Assembly: GCA_947311845.1 (NCBI GenBank)
Contig: CAMZMU010000041.1
Span: forward strand, 130,455,840-130,519,839
Direction of reading: 5' to 3'
Length of the DNA stretch: 64,000 nt
From: Poa pratensis
Lineage: Eukaryota; Streptophyta; Magnoliopsida; Poales; Poaceae
Shown: piece by piece, positions 37,986 to 50,522 of the stretch
Position numbering within the stretch: position 1 is the first letter of the stretch
Layout: each line of letters begins with the position of its first letter
Made by a program: the position numbers and the translations under genes
The notes under the pieces: generated by a model
Seen by the model: only the letters and a program-made list of their open reading frames with translations
Databases searched by the model: none
Told to the model about the DNA's origin: nothing

Positions 37986-39736
37986 AAGCAATCCCATGTT
38001 AATCTGAGTTGAGTACTTACTTGTTTCCGTGCTTCCAGGTTGTGCTATTGTTGTTTGTGTGAATCTTGTTTAAGTTGTCTACAATGGTTATGGCAGATTG
38101 GCATGTGCCACTTCGTGGTCTCTCTCTGATGTTTCTCTGAACTCCAACCCCATCAATATGCATGAGTGTTCATACTATTGCTTGATGAAGGTTCTATGGT
38201 GCAATTTTGTTTGGAAACTACAGTGCAAATTTTTGAAAGTCATATCCTGCATAAGAACATGTTTTTTCGTATGATAGGATTACCACTACCATAATACCAA
38301 AAGTGCAAGGGAATAGATATTGTGACTTACATCTTTGATTTACCTAAACTTTTGATGAACATTTTATTATGTTACCTTAGCCACACTTGTTGTGTAGGTT
38401 TTATTCCACCTGTGTACGCTGCTTTAAGAAAGCACTTAACTGTCAATGATGACAGAACTCACAAGCTGTTACCTGCAATTCCATTACCCTTGAACGCATG
38501 CTGCCGTATCAACATTCATTTAGGCCCCTACTGTAAAAAAGCATTATCTAGACCCCTTATTTTTGCTGTAATTTTTTTGCCTGTTTGATGTTGAAACTGG
38601 GACTACATAGGAATTTTTATCGATGTTACCGTAAGAAAATTATTTGTGATATCCCAAGATTCAGTTAATTGCTCGCAGTTCTGCCTATGGTAGTACCTGC
38701 ATCTCAGTATGCTTGCCCTTGTAAATCACACTCATTTTTTGCGAAAAATATGTGTTAAATTATTTATTGCATAGTTTAGAATATGTCCCCTGAGGTCTCA
38801 ACTGTTGGAAATTCCTGGTCATGCATGCCCTGGATCTCCTGGAGGACCGTTGAAATATAAGGCCGGCCAGCTTGAACATGGCAAAGTTGCAACCGGCCAG
38901 CCGGGAGCCCTGGAGGGCCTGGAACTCCCAACTTTGCGCGGACTCTCTACACTTAAGCCGCATGCATGTGAATATGTGATCGATCTCATGTCGGCCATGA
39001 TAAGGCACGACTTCCCTTTCAGTTTATCAAATCGCTGCATATCCTCCAGAATATGTTCCATGCTGGATGCATGGCCGGTCACCCTGATCACCGCGCTATT
39101 GGCACCTTCCTCTAGCTGTCTATTTCTCCTTCTCTTTGTGACTATCTCCGTATCTTCTTGTACCTGCCGCTCAGTACGCCCGTTTTTTTAACAAGGAATT
39201 GCCATTGTGTGACTATCTCAATTGCCCTGGTACACTCACGCGCTGCGGCCGACGATGATCGGGCATTAATCGGTTCTAGAGACTGCCAATTACTTAGTAC
39301 TTCCATTTGCAAATGCTCTATTGGTCGAGCTGAATTGGTCTCTGGATTTGGTGGCTAAAATGGAGTTTTCATTACTAGCTGGGACTGTAGTTTGACAAAG
39401 CTACTTAACTACTTAGCCTGTGGCAGAGCACACACGAGTGGCCGACACGGCAAGCAACTCCACACTTGGTCATTACCCAACTACTAGTAATAGTCGCTCC
39501 GTATACCATATCAAATCATTCAATTATGATACCCCAGACAAATTAATCAATGAAAGAACCTTTCTACAGATGAATACACACGATACTATACTACACCAAT
39601 CGAAGACACTCCGCTGGCAAGGTATGTACGTGTCACCAGCCAGCAGATGAGCAATCCAAGAATACACACCGACAGGACGAGACTTGCAATTCAGTCATCA
39701 AACTGATGATCAATTGGAATTTCTTTGATTCAACAA
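37986..39736. other. Intergenic sequence between the F-box and zinc-finger genes
   Basis: 37986-38240 is likely 3' UTR of the F-box gene. Around 38805-39100 both strands are open for about 90-130 codons and the base composition is raised, but no motif is recognisable. The remainder shows nothing. Confidence 0.45.
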
Positions 39737-40401
39737 CTATGCCAGGATCATTAGCCTCGGTTTCTTGAAGGCCAGCGGGCTGAGCACTTCCTCCTCATCG
39801 GCGGCAACTTGCATGCACCGCTCGGTGGTGATGTCCGGCAGTGCCGGCAGGTTCAGGTCGAACCCTCTGTTGGCCACCGCAGCGGCACCGCCCGCTCCGA
39901 TGGGCCCCTCGTAGTGGCAGCGCTTGTGTCCTCCCAGCGCCTGCCCCGTCGGGAACGTCTTGGTGCACACGGAGCACTCGTGCACCTTCCTGCCCGCGCC
40001 TGCGCCGCTGGACGTGGACGACGATGCAGCGGGCGAGACAGCCACCGTGGCAGCGGGCACATCGTGGACTGCGGCGGGCACTACGGGTGCTTGCGGCGGC
40101 GGCTTCGGGCGGTGGCTGGCCTTGTGGCCTCCGAGGGCCTGGTAGGAGGCGAATGCCTTGCCGCACACGGAGCACCTGTGCTCCTGCGCCGACGAGGAAT
40201 TGTACTGGTCGCGGTGACCGCGCGCCAGCATGAGGAGGCTGAGCGCGAGGTGCTCCTCCTCGCTAGGCCCGCGCTGCTGCTGTCGTCTAGAGCGCTTCCT
40301 CTTTCCCCACCCTCGGCGCACTGCAGCTCATGCTGCAACTCCTCCTGGCTCGCCGCCAGCGACGGGATCGCCGCCGCGTCGAATACCCTCTCTACCGCCA
40401 T
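39737..40401 (-). pseudogene. ZAT-type C2H2 zinc-finger repressor with one frameshift
   Basis: This is a nuclear transcription factor of the plant two-finger C1-2i class (ZAT/STZ/ZFP type), usually stress-induced repressors. Two fingers have CxxC, 12 residues, HxxxH spacing and the plant signature QALGGH ([34 protein letters not shown]). Other class marks are a basic nuclear signal (GKRKRSRR), an L-box ([14 protein letters not shown]) and an EAR repression motif near the C terminus (FDLNLPALP). The usual start MAVERVFDAAA is at 40401 but in another frame: after CAEG one G is missing in GAGGGTGGGG near 40308. Restoring the frame gives 221 residues. There are no introns, as expected. A mutation and a sequencing error are equally possible. 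Confidence 0.9.
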
Positions 40402-40568
40402 GTATGCCGATCCAACACTTTGGATGCAAGAAGGTGTCTCTTGTTCTTCGCACAAGAGAAGAGCAGTAGTTATCTAGTAAGTGGTATGGGAAGTGAGGGA
40501 GTTGAGTTGTGTGTGCTCCGCCGGACTGGACAGCTGACCGAGTAGAGAGAGCAGGCTACCAGTGGTGG

Positions 40569-40575
40569 TTTTATA
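40569..40575 (-). promoter_or_regulatory. TATA box of the zinc-finger gene
   Basis: On the minus strand TATAAAA lies 168 bp upstream of the ATG at 40401, inside TTGTATAAAACC. This predicts transcription starting near 40540. Confidence 0.6.
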
Positions 40576-41730
40576 CAAGGAAGAGAGGTGAGGAAGTGGT
40601 GGTAGGGATTAGAGAAGTCGTTGGTGGTGATGTAGTAGTGGTTTGTTCATTGTTGGTGTGTGTGTATGTGTGTCAGTGTGCGTGTTAGAGAGGGAATGCG
40701 TGAGTGGTGGTTGGTTCTTTGGGACTAAGCAATGGAAGAGTAGTATTTGGTCAACTAGATAGCAGGGTGGAGGAAGCTTCCAAGTGGTGGAAAAAGAATG
40801 GCCGGGGGAGATGACTTTGATTTGGCATTTATTTTCTTCTTTTCTTCTGGCAACTGATTCGGCTATCAGGTTCGAGATGGAGTGCAAGATCAGTGAGGGA
40901 GAGTAAAGAGGGACGGGACTTGTTCTCCAGTCCACACCACGGAGGCACGGGAGAAAAAATATGTTTGGCTTGGGTTTGGATCAATCATTAACGGTATTAC
41001 GAAATGGGACGGTGTGACAAGTGGATGGCTAGCTTCGTGATGTCACTCACGGGATGAGAGGAGCATCTGTGCGTTGGGCCACGAGGCGCCTCTCCTTTGA
41101 AAACAGAAAAGGTTTGTGCTATGTCTGATCACGTTCACGACTTCACGATCCACCTGTACACTACATGAAACGCACAATACGCCCTGTCGGCGTATAACCT
41201 CTCGCCGTCGGCGTATCGCTGTCGGCGTTTCCGATCGTCGGCGTACCATTTCGGCCGTCGGCGTATCTGAACCCCGTCGGCGTACGTAGTGTGGGCCCCA
41301 CAAGACGGCAAACGGCCGTTTCCGTCAGCTCACCATACGCCGACGGCATTGCCGTCGGCCTCTGAATGCAACGTGGCGCCATCCTGATCGTGCCGTCGGC
41401 GTATTGGTGACCAAATGGTCCGTACTTGTCGACGTGGCGCTATCCTGTGCGTCCGCGATTCACCCTACGCTGCCGTCGGCGTTTGGGTGACCATAATTTT
41501 TTAATTTCTGCAAATTGTTGCTGCTGGTTTCTAGCACATTTTAAATACAATTAAAATTGCACAAATTTTAAAACATCACAGAACATCATATGAATATAAT
41601 CCAAACCATCATACAAACTCCAAATGACACAAACATGATTCGAATTCATCCAAGCATTCATACAAACTCCAAATGACACAAACATAGTTCGAATTCATCC
41701 AACATTCATACAAACACACCCGGACACATC

Positions 41731-43345
41731 CTACATCTCCTGAGAGCTCGAGGTACCAATATCACTCGCGGAACCCGGCGAGGCACTCGATGATTCCTTG
41801 ACTTGGCTCATCTTGGTCAATCACTTGCATTGAGAAAGGGTAAACAATTAAGCATAAAGACATGATCCAATTAAGAAGCATAAAGACGTAATGCAATTAA
41901 TAAGCATGTTGAAAAATAAATACTAAGCATAATAAAGACATAATAAAATGTAGAAAATAAGAATAAATATGTAATGCAATTAAGAAGAAGCATGTTGAAA
42001 GACTAAGCATGTTGAAAAGTAAACACTACGCATAAGGACATAAAAGACCCTCACCCCGAATCATCAGTCTCATAATTAAGTCTTGGGTTCTCATCATCTC
42101 TATCAACATCACTATCACGTGTGTAAGTTGGAACCTCATCGCACGGTGGAGGCTCATCATCGTCATCACAATGTAACTTGTTGAGCATATCTATGTCCTT
42201 TACATCCACCACTAAGTCACCACCTGTCTGTGCATTGTCCTCGCGGTCCTCAAGACCTTGTATGCCAAAGTCACCAAAGGTTTGTTCCTCTTGATAGAAA
42301 ATCTCCTTGTATGTTTTAGGGTCAATGTTGTTGTAATCGTCTTCGGAGGGCATGGGTAGCTTGCCATGTGGCGATACATGGAACACGACTTCCCAGCCAG
42401 TGAGTTCCTCTTTCTTGCATGGGTAGGGCAAATTGTTTGTGCATTAGTAGGAGGGACAAGACACGGATTGCAAGGTAGAAGGGACATGTTAGAAATTACC
42501 TTTTCCCTGAACCAAGCCGTGAATTTTTTCTTTCCGGGGGCACCCTCTTTCAAAAGAGTGTCCAGCTCGGCTTCATCGGGTCCCTCTGATGTTCCCGACC
42601 ACATTTCATCCTTGAATTGGCTAAAAGGAGAAAATACGTATTAGACCAAAACCGAGTTAGTAGTTGCAAAGTAATTTGTTCACCATTTTACCTAAGGAAA
42701 CTGCCCTCTTTCTCCTCCCCGTCGCGGACCACTTCCTTCATGTTCATAAGCACATAGAGCATTATGCACTCCAGCTCTTCATTGGTCAAGGTATACCTTT
42801 TTGCGCCACCGGCCTTGCCACCGGGAAACTGGAAGAGGGTGAGCTTGGGGTCTTGCTTGGGCTCGTCGACATTGTACCGAGAGGCCTGGTTATGCATAGT
42901 GGGAACATCATCGGGATAGTACGTTAGCCTGGCATCTGTCATCTCCTCGAGGATAGTTGCCTCAGCTATGCATGCTTCAATCTTATTTTTGTTTCCACAT
43001 TTGGTTCGAATATACTTAAACTCTCTCTCAATACAAAACTGCCAACGAAACTGCACCGGTCCACCCAAGAGTGCCTCGTTCGCGAGATGCACAACAAGAT
43101 GTGCCATCGGAGTAAAGAAGCCTGGCGGAAATATCGTCTCTAAGTTACATAGCAACTCCGGCACTAGATCATGCAGCTTCTGAATAATCAGGGGACATAT
43201 CTGCTTAGCACAAAGCGTGCGTAAGAAATGGCTCAACTCCGCGAGCACTCGCCAGACACGGTCGGGGAGATACCCTCGAACCATCACCGGTAGCAGCCGC
43301 GCAATCCATATATGATAGTCGTGACTCTTGAGCCCGGTCTACACA
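41731..43345 (-). pseudogene. CACTA TNP2-type transposase, 3' portion only
   Basis: The first visible exon (about 43345-42690) encodes GLKSHDYHIWIARLLPVMV, then the DUF4218 block (PPGFFTPMAHLVVHL, FRWQFCIEREFKYIR, ACIAEATILEEMT) that ends TNP2 transposases. Good splice sites join it to exons at about 42625-42490 (KDEMWSGTSEGPDEAELDTLL) and 42425-42055 (KEELTGWEVVFHVSPHGK, then an acidic tail). A last exon (about 41825-41731) may end SASDIGTSSSQEM-stop. The catalytic N-terminal two thirds of the protein are missing: upstream of 43345 the similarity stops abruptly, marking an internal deletion of the element. Confidence 0.85.
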
Positions 43346-44580
43346 TACTCGGACTGTCCAACATGGAGAATCCGGAAGAGGTACGGTTATAAATATGCAA
43401 AGATGGACAATCCTGCATATTTATAAATTTGTAACCCTTCCGGACGCGATCTGATTCGGGTTACGCGACTGACTTGGTGATCTACAAAGAAAAAACCAAT
43501 GCCATAAAATTACAAGGGAGGCGAAAGGTTTATACCCTAGAGGCGTGATCGGTGGCTGGAGAAGGTCGAGGACGTGGGCACCGAGGCGGCCCCTCCTCAG
43601 CTGGAGAAGAAGCCCCGCAACGACGGGACCGACGGTGGTGTGGGACAACGAAATAGCGTCAACCTCCGGGAGAGCGACGGAATCGGATCAACGAGGTGGT
43701 CACGACGGGGCCTAGTGTACAAAATGAACAAAGGTTAGCAATTATTGTTCTTACACAAATTCACAAGTGTTTCTAGTAGCTAAACAACCAAAAACTAATG
43801 CAAAACATGATTTTTTGGCCTAATCTAACTATATTGCTTGACTTATATGGTTTATAGTCTACAACAAATAGTAAATTAAAGAACAAAAAAGAAAAAAGAG
43901 AGAAAATGGGCTTACCGAGCTGCAGGGAGTAGCCATGGCTGGGATGCTGCTCTTGCGGGGAGGATGCTGCTCCTGCTAGGCGTGCTCGTCGTCGGGGACA
44001 GAGGAGAGGAAGCGACCTCGCCGCGTCAGCCTCGCGTGCTCCTGCTGGGCGTGCGTCGCCGGAGGACGGGACAGGCGGCGCCGGTGGAGTAGCTTGGAGG
44101 GGAGAGGTGGAGCGGCGGGGGCTGATCCGGTGGAGCTAGGCGGGGCTGGTGGAGTTGGGCGTGGCCGGGGCTTGGCGGCGGGGCTGACGCGGCGAGGTCG
44201 GGTGCAGGCAGCAGGGATGGAGGCGGCGAGGTCGGGTGGCGGAGCGTCGGTGGCGGGGCCAAGGGCTGTTGGTGGCAGCGAGGGTGGGTGGCGGCGCTGG
44301 TGCGGGAAGAATGGGGAGGTCGAGATGCGGGGTGGGGCGCGAAGTGTTTTTTTTTCCTTTGCCTCTCCCGACCAGGTGGCGGCGTAGTTATTAGGGTAAA
44401 CTATACGCCGATGGCAAGTTTTTGTTTTGAAACTTACTATTTTTCCAAAATCAACAAAAAATGGCGGCGGCGTAGTTGTACTACATAACAATATAAGTTA
44501 GTCAAAATTTTAGTTGTACTACACAATAATATTAGTAAATATTCCAAAATCAACAAAAAATGGTATTGGCAAAATTTTGG
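43346..44580. other. CACTA 1 interior without identified gene
   Basis: It contains a GC-rich, Pro/Ala-coding stretch (43980-44340) open on both strands, and AT-rich sequence. In related elements the first exon or TNPA gene lies about here, but I see no diagnostic motif. Confidence 0.45.
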
Positions 44581-44581
44581 T

Positions 44582-45770
44582 GGGGTTCCGACGCTCTGGG
44601 GACCCGCTTCGGCGAAACCCTGAATTCGCTGGAAAAACCCTAACGTTTTCGTCTACCCCCTTGAACGGTATCGAAAGGGGGTAGGCCAGTGGACTTTTTT
44701 GCTTGGTTGTGTTAGGTTAGGCCATAGGAAGGTGGGAAACCAAAGTCTACTCCAAATAAACACAATATTCCATCCGATTCGCCCGAAACGGGAGTTTTCA
44801 CCTCTTAGTGCAGAAACTCACTAGAGAGGAAGTGAAGTCGGTGAAGCCGGTCACACCCCGGAGTAGGATATTGGACATTTAAGACACAAAACACTCTTGT
44901 ATACATATGGTATGGCACAACCTAGTTTTGTGTGGGGTTCTGACGCTCCGATGCCCCGCTTCAGCGAAACCCTGAATTCGCTGGAAAAAAGTCAAAGTTC
45001 CCGTCTACCCCCTTGACTGGAGCCGAGAGGGGGTAGGCCAGTGGACTTTTTTGTTTGGTTGTGTTAGGTTAGTCCATAGGAAGGTTGGAAACCAAAGTCT
45101 ACCCCAAATAAACACAATATTCCATCCGGTTCGCCCGAAGGGGGAGTTTTCACCTCTAAGTACAGAAACTCACTAGAGAGGAAGTGAAGTCGGTGAAGCC
45201 GGTCACACCCCGGAGTAGGATATTGGACATTTAAGACACAAAACACTCTTGTATACATATGGTATGGTGCAACCCAGGTTTGTGTGGGGTTCCGACGCTC
45301 CGATGCCCCGCTTCGGCGAAACCCCGAATTCGCTGGAAGAGTCAAAGTTCCCGTCTACCCCTTGACTGGAGCCGAGAGGGGGTAGGCCAGTGGACTTTTT
45401 TGCTTGGTTGTGTTAGGTTAGTCCATAGGAAGGTGGGAAACCAAAGTCTACCCCAAATAAACACAATATTCCATCCGGTTCGCCCGAAGGGGGAGTTTTC
45501 ACCTCTAAGTGCAGAAACTCACTAGAGAGGAAGTGAAGTCGGTCACACCCCGGAGTAGGATATTGGACATTTAAGACACAAAACACTCTTGTATACATAT
45601 GGTATGGCACAACCTAGGTTTATGTGGGGTTCCGACGCTCCGATGCCCCGCTTCGGCGAAACCCCGAATCCGCTGGAAAAACCCTAACGTTTTCGTCTAG
45701 CCCCGTGAACAACGTCGAAAGGGGGTAGGCCAGCGGACTTTTTTGCTTGGTTGTGTTAGGTTAGGCCATA
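44582..45770. repeat. 352-bp tandem repeat inside CACTA 1, about 3.4 units
   Basis: Units begin GGGGTTC.GACGCTC at 44582, 44934, 45286 and 45626 (spacings 352, 352 and 340). Shared landmarks are CGCTTC.GCGAAACCC, GGGGGTAGGCCAGTGGAC and AAACACTCTTGTATACATATG. The third unit is shorter because GGTGAAGCC is lost from the doublet GTCGGTGAAGCCGGTC. The last unit breaks off near 45770, after which a diverged relative continues past a 17-bp C-run to about 45925. Confidence 0.9.
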
Positions 45771-46671
45771 GGTAAAAGAAAAACACACATATACCCCAAC
45801 TCTTGCGAAGATTCCCCCCCCCCCCCCCCGTTCGCTCGATGTGGGTGTTTCCAGCTATGTATGCCCAAAAAATCGGTAAGAAAACAGTGATGCTCGTGAA
45901 GCCGGTAACACCACGGGGCAGGGTAAATTGAGCCATATATTTAATATTTATGTTGTAGGTGTATATTACATGTGTTGTTTTTATTTATTTTACATGTATA
46001 TGTTGTAGGAAAATTGGGAGGGAAATTATAGATCCAATTTATATATAAATTATACCTACATTAAATATTATATAGAGAAATAAATAAATCTAAATTCATC
46101 TGTAATTAGTTTTAAAAGGGAACATTTATACGCCGACGGCGGCCGTCGGCGTATAAAGTTGCCGTCGGCGTATCAACGCAGCGGGACGGCCGTCCTCGCT
46201 CCGTCACGGCGGGCGTTTGTACGCCGACGGCCTTCAGTACGCCGACGGCTGCCGTCGGCCCCAATCTGGCTACGCTGACGGGGATTTGTACGCCGACGGC
46301 CGGGATCGCGGCTGCCCTAGCTCGGCTGGTACGCCGACGGCCCCGACATTTGGCCGTCGGCCGTCGGCGTCTTGTACGTTTCCCGTAGTGGTAGGCTAAT
46401 CTTAATAGAACTCAATCGAACAAACTTTTCAGTTCACCAACAAAACGTACGCTATGCTCTCAAGCTATGGGGTTGGCCGAATGGCCGCATTTGCCCCTTT
46501 GCCGATGCCATGATGAGACGGCGGCCTGCCTCGTTTTTAAGTGCCGCTACTCCATTCGAATTTTGAACATGATCAAAGATTGGCTTCATCTCTCTAACTT
46601 CAAACTCCCACTTGAAACGCATTCGATGAAGTAGAGGAATGGTGGACCATGATTTCCCATCACGATGATGG

Positions 46672-46898
46672 GCGATGAATTCAATCGCAAGATCAAGGAC
46701 GAGGAGAGTGTTCTTGACGAGATTATGCTTGAGACTGAATGGTGAAAGTTAGTGGGTTTTCTGTGAGATTGTTGTTTGTGTTGTTTTGCTGGTTATCCAG
46801 CTTGTGTGTGTGTGTGTGTGTGTTGTCGTATAATATTGTAACCTTCTTTCTATTTATGAAAACAAGATGTGCATTCTCGCGTGTTTCTGAAAAAAAGA
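46672..46898 (+). mobile_element. Probable LINE 3'-end fragment inserted in the LINE
   Basis: Between the blocks SHHDDG and RALASLL, adjacent in typical plant LINE proteins, lie about 225 bp that look like another LINE 3' end: a coding tail (NRKIKDEESV), a UTR with a (TG)n microsatellite (46803-46823), GTAACCTTCTTTCTATTTATG and a short A-run (CTGAAAAAAAGAG). I could not define a target duplication. Confidence 0.4.
46803..46823 (+). repeat. (TG)n microsatellite
   Basis: About ten TG units within the LINE-derived UTR. Confidence 0.9.
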
Positions 46899-49805
46899 GA
46901 GCTTTGGCATCTCTCCTTATGCTCGTCTATTGGGAACTACTAGTTGAATTTGGCGTGCCGGCACGGCGCGCCCTTGATGCTATTTTTTCGAAGGCATTTT
47001 TGTTTGGAATTTTCGAATTTGAATTTCGGCAATTTGGCATGTAATGTTAGCATTTTTTGCGTGTAGTTATGTTTCTATGTTTTCATATTTTTTGGATGAG
47101 TATGTTTGAATACAAAATTCTTGCTGAATTTTTTTTTTTGTGGATTTTGAAGGCATTTGAATGTTTTAAATACTTTTTTAAATTTGGTCATATTTAATAA
47201 GTAGTCAATTCAGCATTTAGTAGTGTTATAGAATTATCTAAATACTGTCAAACATCACGTCTGTAGTGTTATAAATTTTGTTAAGCATGATTTATTTAGA
47301 ATTTGATTTGTAGTTTCAATATACCTGTCTAGGATTTTTTTAACAATTGTTTTCTAATATCTACATGTGTGGTACTTTTATTTTAATATTTTTGAATTAT
47401 GATATAAATATTTAAGTAAGGTGGCTTGTAGCAAAAAAAGATTATTCGGTCTATCATATTTAATGATATTATTGATGTTATTTTCCGTTGATTTTATTTG
47501 ACTATAGAAGAAATGTGTGTGTGTTTTTTTTCGGAACATTTGTATTTTTTTTGTTAACCAAAATCTGGGCTAAATTGAAGAGTTGAAATATTTGTTTGTT
47601 TTCTTATGAAAAGGTAACATTTTTTTTAATGCATTTCTGATATATCGTGTACAATATTCAAATATTTGAAGGTTTGAAATGCTCGAACATGTTTGTATTT
47701 CGACGTTAATATTTAGTTGAATCCAGGACAATCTATTCGAATTTGATTGTACATTTGGGGAAAGCAAATGTTGGTTAACCTAATATGTTGAAATAAATTT
47801 GGTATTTTGTTTTTTTGAGTACATTGTGGTTATTTTTTGAGCATTTTAGTTTTATTTTATGGAATATCGGAGTATTTACTCAAATGTTAGACAAATTGTA
47901 ACTTTCAAACATTTTTTAATTTTGCTATTATAAAGTGGAATAGTAATTGTAGTTTCTAGACAAATGGTAATATTATTAAATGAGGCGTGAAGCATTTGGA
48001 GCATTGAAAAAAAAATGACTCTATTATCATTTGTTTAAGGAATTGGAACTTTGCAGAAATAGTACCTCTCTTTTTTTCTTTTTTTTAAATAAAACTCGGA
48101 ATATTTCGTATTTCTTTTGTCTTCTGTAGATCATGGAAAAAAAACTTCGTTGATCTGGAATATTTTATATATTTTTTATCTTATATAGATCATGGGGAAA
48201 AATATTCGTTGAAATTAAATATGAAAAAGTCTTATATTCTATCATTTAGTAGATCCCATCCAGAATGTTGTGATTTGAAATGCTAAATTTCTTTGTAATT
48301 TTGTCGTTCGGAGCAACTTAATTTTTTTGTTAAGGTTATAGTTATAACTTGTATAATGTACTTAGTTTAAATTCAATTTGAAATCAGTGCGTAATTAGAG
48401 GGGATGGCTTGCATTTTGTTGGAATATTCATGTGAGCAGGTATTCTCTTAAATGTGAGTACATAATTAGGTAGATTTAAGTTTTATTACTTAGGTAGGTA
48501 GTACGTAATTATGGAGTTATTTCGAGAGTGAAGCAATCGTTTTTATTTTACTTGTTTCAAATTGCTTTCATGTTTGCAAATTGGTTAGATTTGCACGGCT
48601 AATAAAATTTTGAAATATTCAAACTTCTATGACGCGTAGTTGTGGTAAAATTTAAATTGGGTGGTATTTGTCGTTTAAAATATTTGTAGGTACTTAGTGG
48701 TTTTGAATGTTGAAGTATGCATGTGTTTTGGAATAAATATTTAATTTAATAACGTGAATTGGAATGGTTAAATATGTCTGCATCATAAATATCTATTTTG
48801 ATTCTATAATTTGAGTAAATGAATCGCATAAGAATTCGGTAAGGATGATATTTAATTAGAGAGTGTATTTTAATTTGTTTAAATATAAAAAATGGAGTTA
48901 CGTTGAACGTTTTCTATTCTATGGTAATTACTGAAGGAAAGGGGCATCATCTGTCACGAACTTAACCGCTGGGAAAAATGTTTCGAAAAAGGATGAAATT
49001 CATGTTAATTTATCTGGTGCGGTTAAATATCTATCAGTTGGAAACTATCGCGATAGTTTTTTTTTTCCTTTTTGATTTGGCAGTAGGTAATATTGTCTGG
49101 AAATATAGTATAGCCATTTGTTAGGTCATCTGGAAAGTTTGTTTGCTTTTTTTTTTTGGAACTTGGGAGTTCATATAATTTTTAAAGTTATGTTTACTGC
49201 CACGTGTTTTTTATATTAGTAGGCGAAAATGGCAACATTTTGAAATTGTTGTAGTATGGGAATAATCGGAATTGAGGGAAAAATATCGTTTCAAAATGGT
49301 TGTATTTTAGAGATTGGTTAAATTTTGAAATTGTTGCATTTGGGGAAAAATTTGTGATTTTTGAAAACGTTTATATATAAAAAATAATTGAAAGCGGGAA
49401 ATGGCACATGTCACGGTCATAAAACCATGGGGATTTAAACATATTTTTTCTTTTTGTTGAGATTTAGATTTCGAATGTGGATTTAAATGGCCTAATATGT
49501 TTGTGTTTTTTTACACAAACTTTTCGAAATATTGCTCGATATGGGAAATTCGAGTTTTCTATTTTGTGTTTGCCGTTGTATATATACTTAAAATTATTGA
49601 AAGTAGGAAACGTTACATGTTACGGTCATAAAATCATGGGGATTTAAACCTTTTTTTTGTTGAAATTTAGATTTCAAATTTGGATTTAAATGGTCTAATA
49701 TGTTTGTGTTTTTTTTCCACAAACTCTTCGAAATATTGTTCGATATGGAAAATTAAAGTTTTCTATTTTGTATTTTATGTTGGAAGCCTCTTTTTTTCTA
49801 GTCAT

Positions 49806-50450
49806 TTAGATGGACACAAAAAAAATTGCAATAGTTTTTAAATAAGGTAAACAGGAAAAAGAAAAACAGGTTTTTTTTTTTAAAAAAAAAGGGCAGGCCG
49901 AGCCAGCTGCGAAGCAGCTAGCCCAGCCCAACCTGCGGCCCAGCCGTGTGGCCCAGGCCCGCAGGCACGGCGCGGTGACGTCATCCGCGACGTCACCTGC
50001 CGGCGGCGGCCGAGCTCGCCTGAGCACGGCGACGGGCGCCCCAGCACGCTCTTGTGGGCGGATTTGCACGGATCCGTGCGAGGGAGGTTCGGCGGAGGCG
50101 ATAGGGCGGCGGGAGCGACCAAATGGTCGCCGGAGCGCCGGTGAACACGGAGACGGCGGCGGATGCCGACGGACGGCGGCGCTGATTGCGAGGCGATGCG
50201 GCGGTCCCAGGACGTGTCCGTTGGCGAAGATGAAGATCGTGCGACGGCGCACCGCGCTGTGTCGCTCGATTCGATCGCGGAGACGTGGTGCGGCGGCGGG
50301 CCGCGGTGGTGTCCGCGGCGAGGTCGGACCGTTCGCGGGATAGAGGAGGAGGAGGGGGGGGGGTTCCGCGTCGTTTTACGAAAAACAACCCGGGCTTTCG
50401 CGAAATTACAAAGAGGGCCCTAAAACGGAATTTTCTGAGAAGGACATAGG
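49806..50450 (-). other. GC-rich, doubly open 5' segment of the Helitron
   Basis: Frames of 130-150 codons occur on both strands. The peptides are Ala/Arg/Pro-rich without domains. A run of C (50351-50358 on the minus strand) and the purine-rich surroundings resemble a captured promoter or 5' exon, but I cannot name a source gene. Confidence 0.4.
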
Positions 50451-50522
50451 ATTTTCGGCCGCTCGCGTGCTTCTCCGCAAAATTCCACGCCCGGCTGTGA
50501 GGCTGACGCGCGGGACCCGCAC

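Larger units (their letters stand above)
41159..46390. mobile_element. CACTA (En/Spm) transposon 1, complete, 5,232 bp
   Basis: The ends are CACTACATGAAACG on the left and GTTTCCCGTAGTG on the right (inverted CACTACGGGAAAC). Both are flanked by GTA (41156-41158 and 46391-46393), the 3-bp duplication of CACTA elements. Subterminal arrays of GCCGTCGGCGTA occur within about 330 bp of the left end and in inverted orientation (TACGCCGACGGC) over about 260 bp of the right end; these bind the TNPA-like factor in studied relatives. Inside are only the 3' part of a TNP2 gene (minus), GC-rich filler at 43980-44340 and a 352-bp tandem repeat. It has both ends but not a full transposase, so it is non-autonomous. 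Confidence 0.95.
46440..46939 (+). pseudogene. LINE (L1-type) ORF2 C-terminal fragment, left part
   Basis: A plus-strand translation with frame changes gives NGRICPLCRCHDETAACLVF, then KCRYSIRILNMIKDWLHLSNF: the zf-RVT zinc knuckle (CxxC, then H and C) at the end of plant LINE ORF2 proteins. Further on, KKRALASLLMLVYWEL matches the next conserved block of the same proteins. The frame is interrupted by stops, by a second LINE-derived insert (about 46672-46898) and, after WEL, by a Helitron at 46940. The 5' end is truncated close to the CACTA 1 insertion. Confidence 0.75.

Noticed and set aside
38805..39191. Plus-strand frame of 128 codons and a minus-strand partner
   Set aside because: Both strands are open and the peptides resemble nothing known; raised GC explains the openness.
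44026..44387. Pro/Ala- and Gly-rich frames inside CACTA 1
   Set aside because: Low-complexity translation of a GC-rich stretch, open on both strands.
49806..50423. Several frames over 80 codons in the Helitron
   Set aside because: Compositional; no Rep, helicase or captured-gene domain could be recognised.
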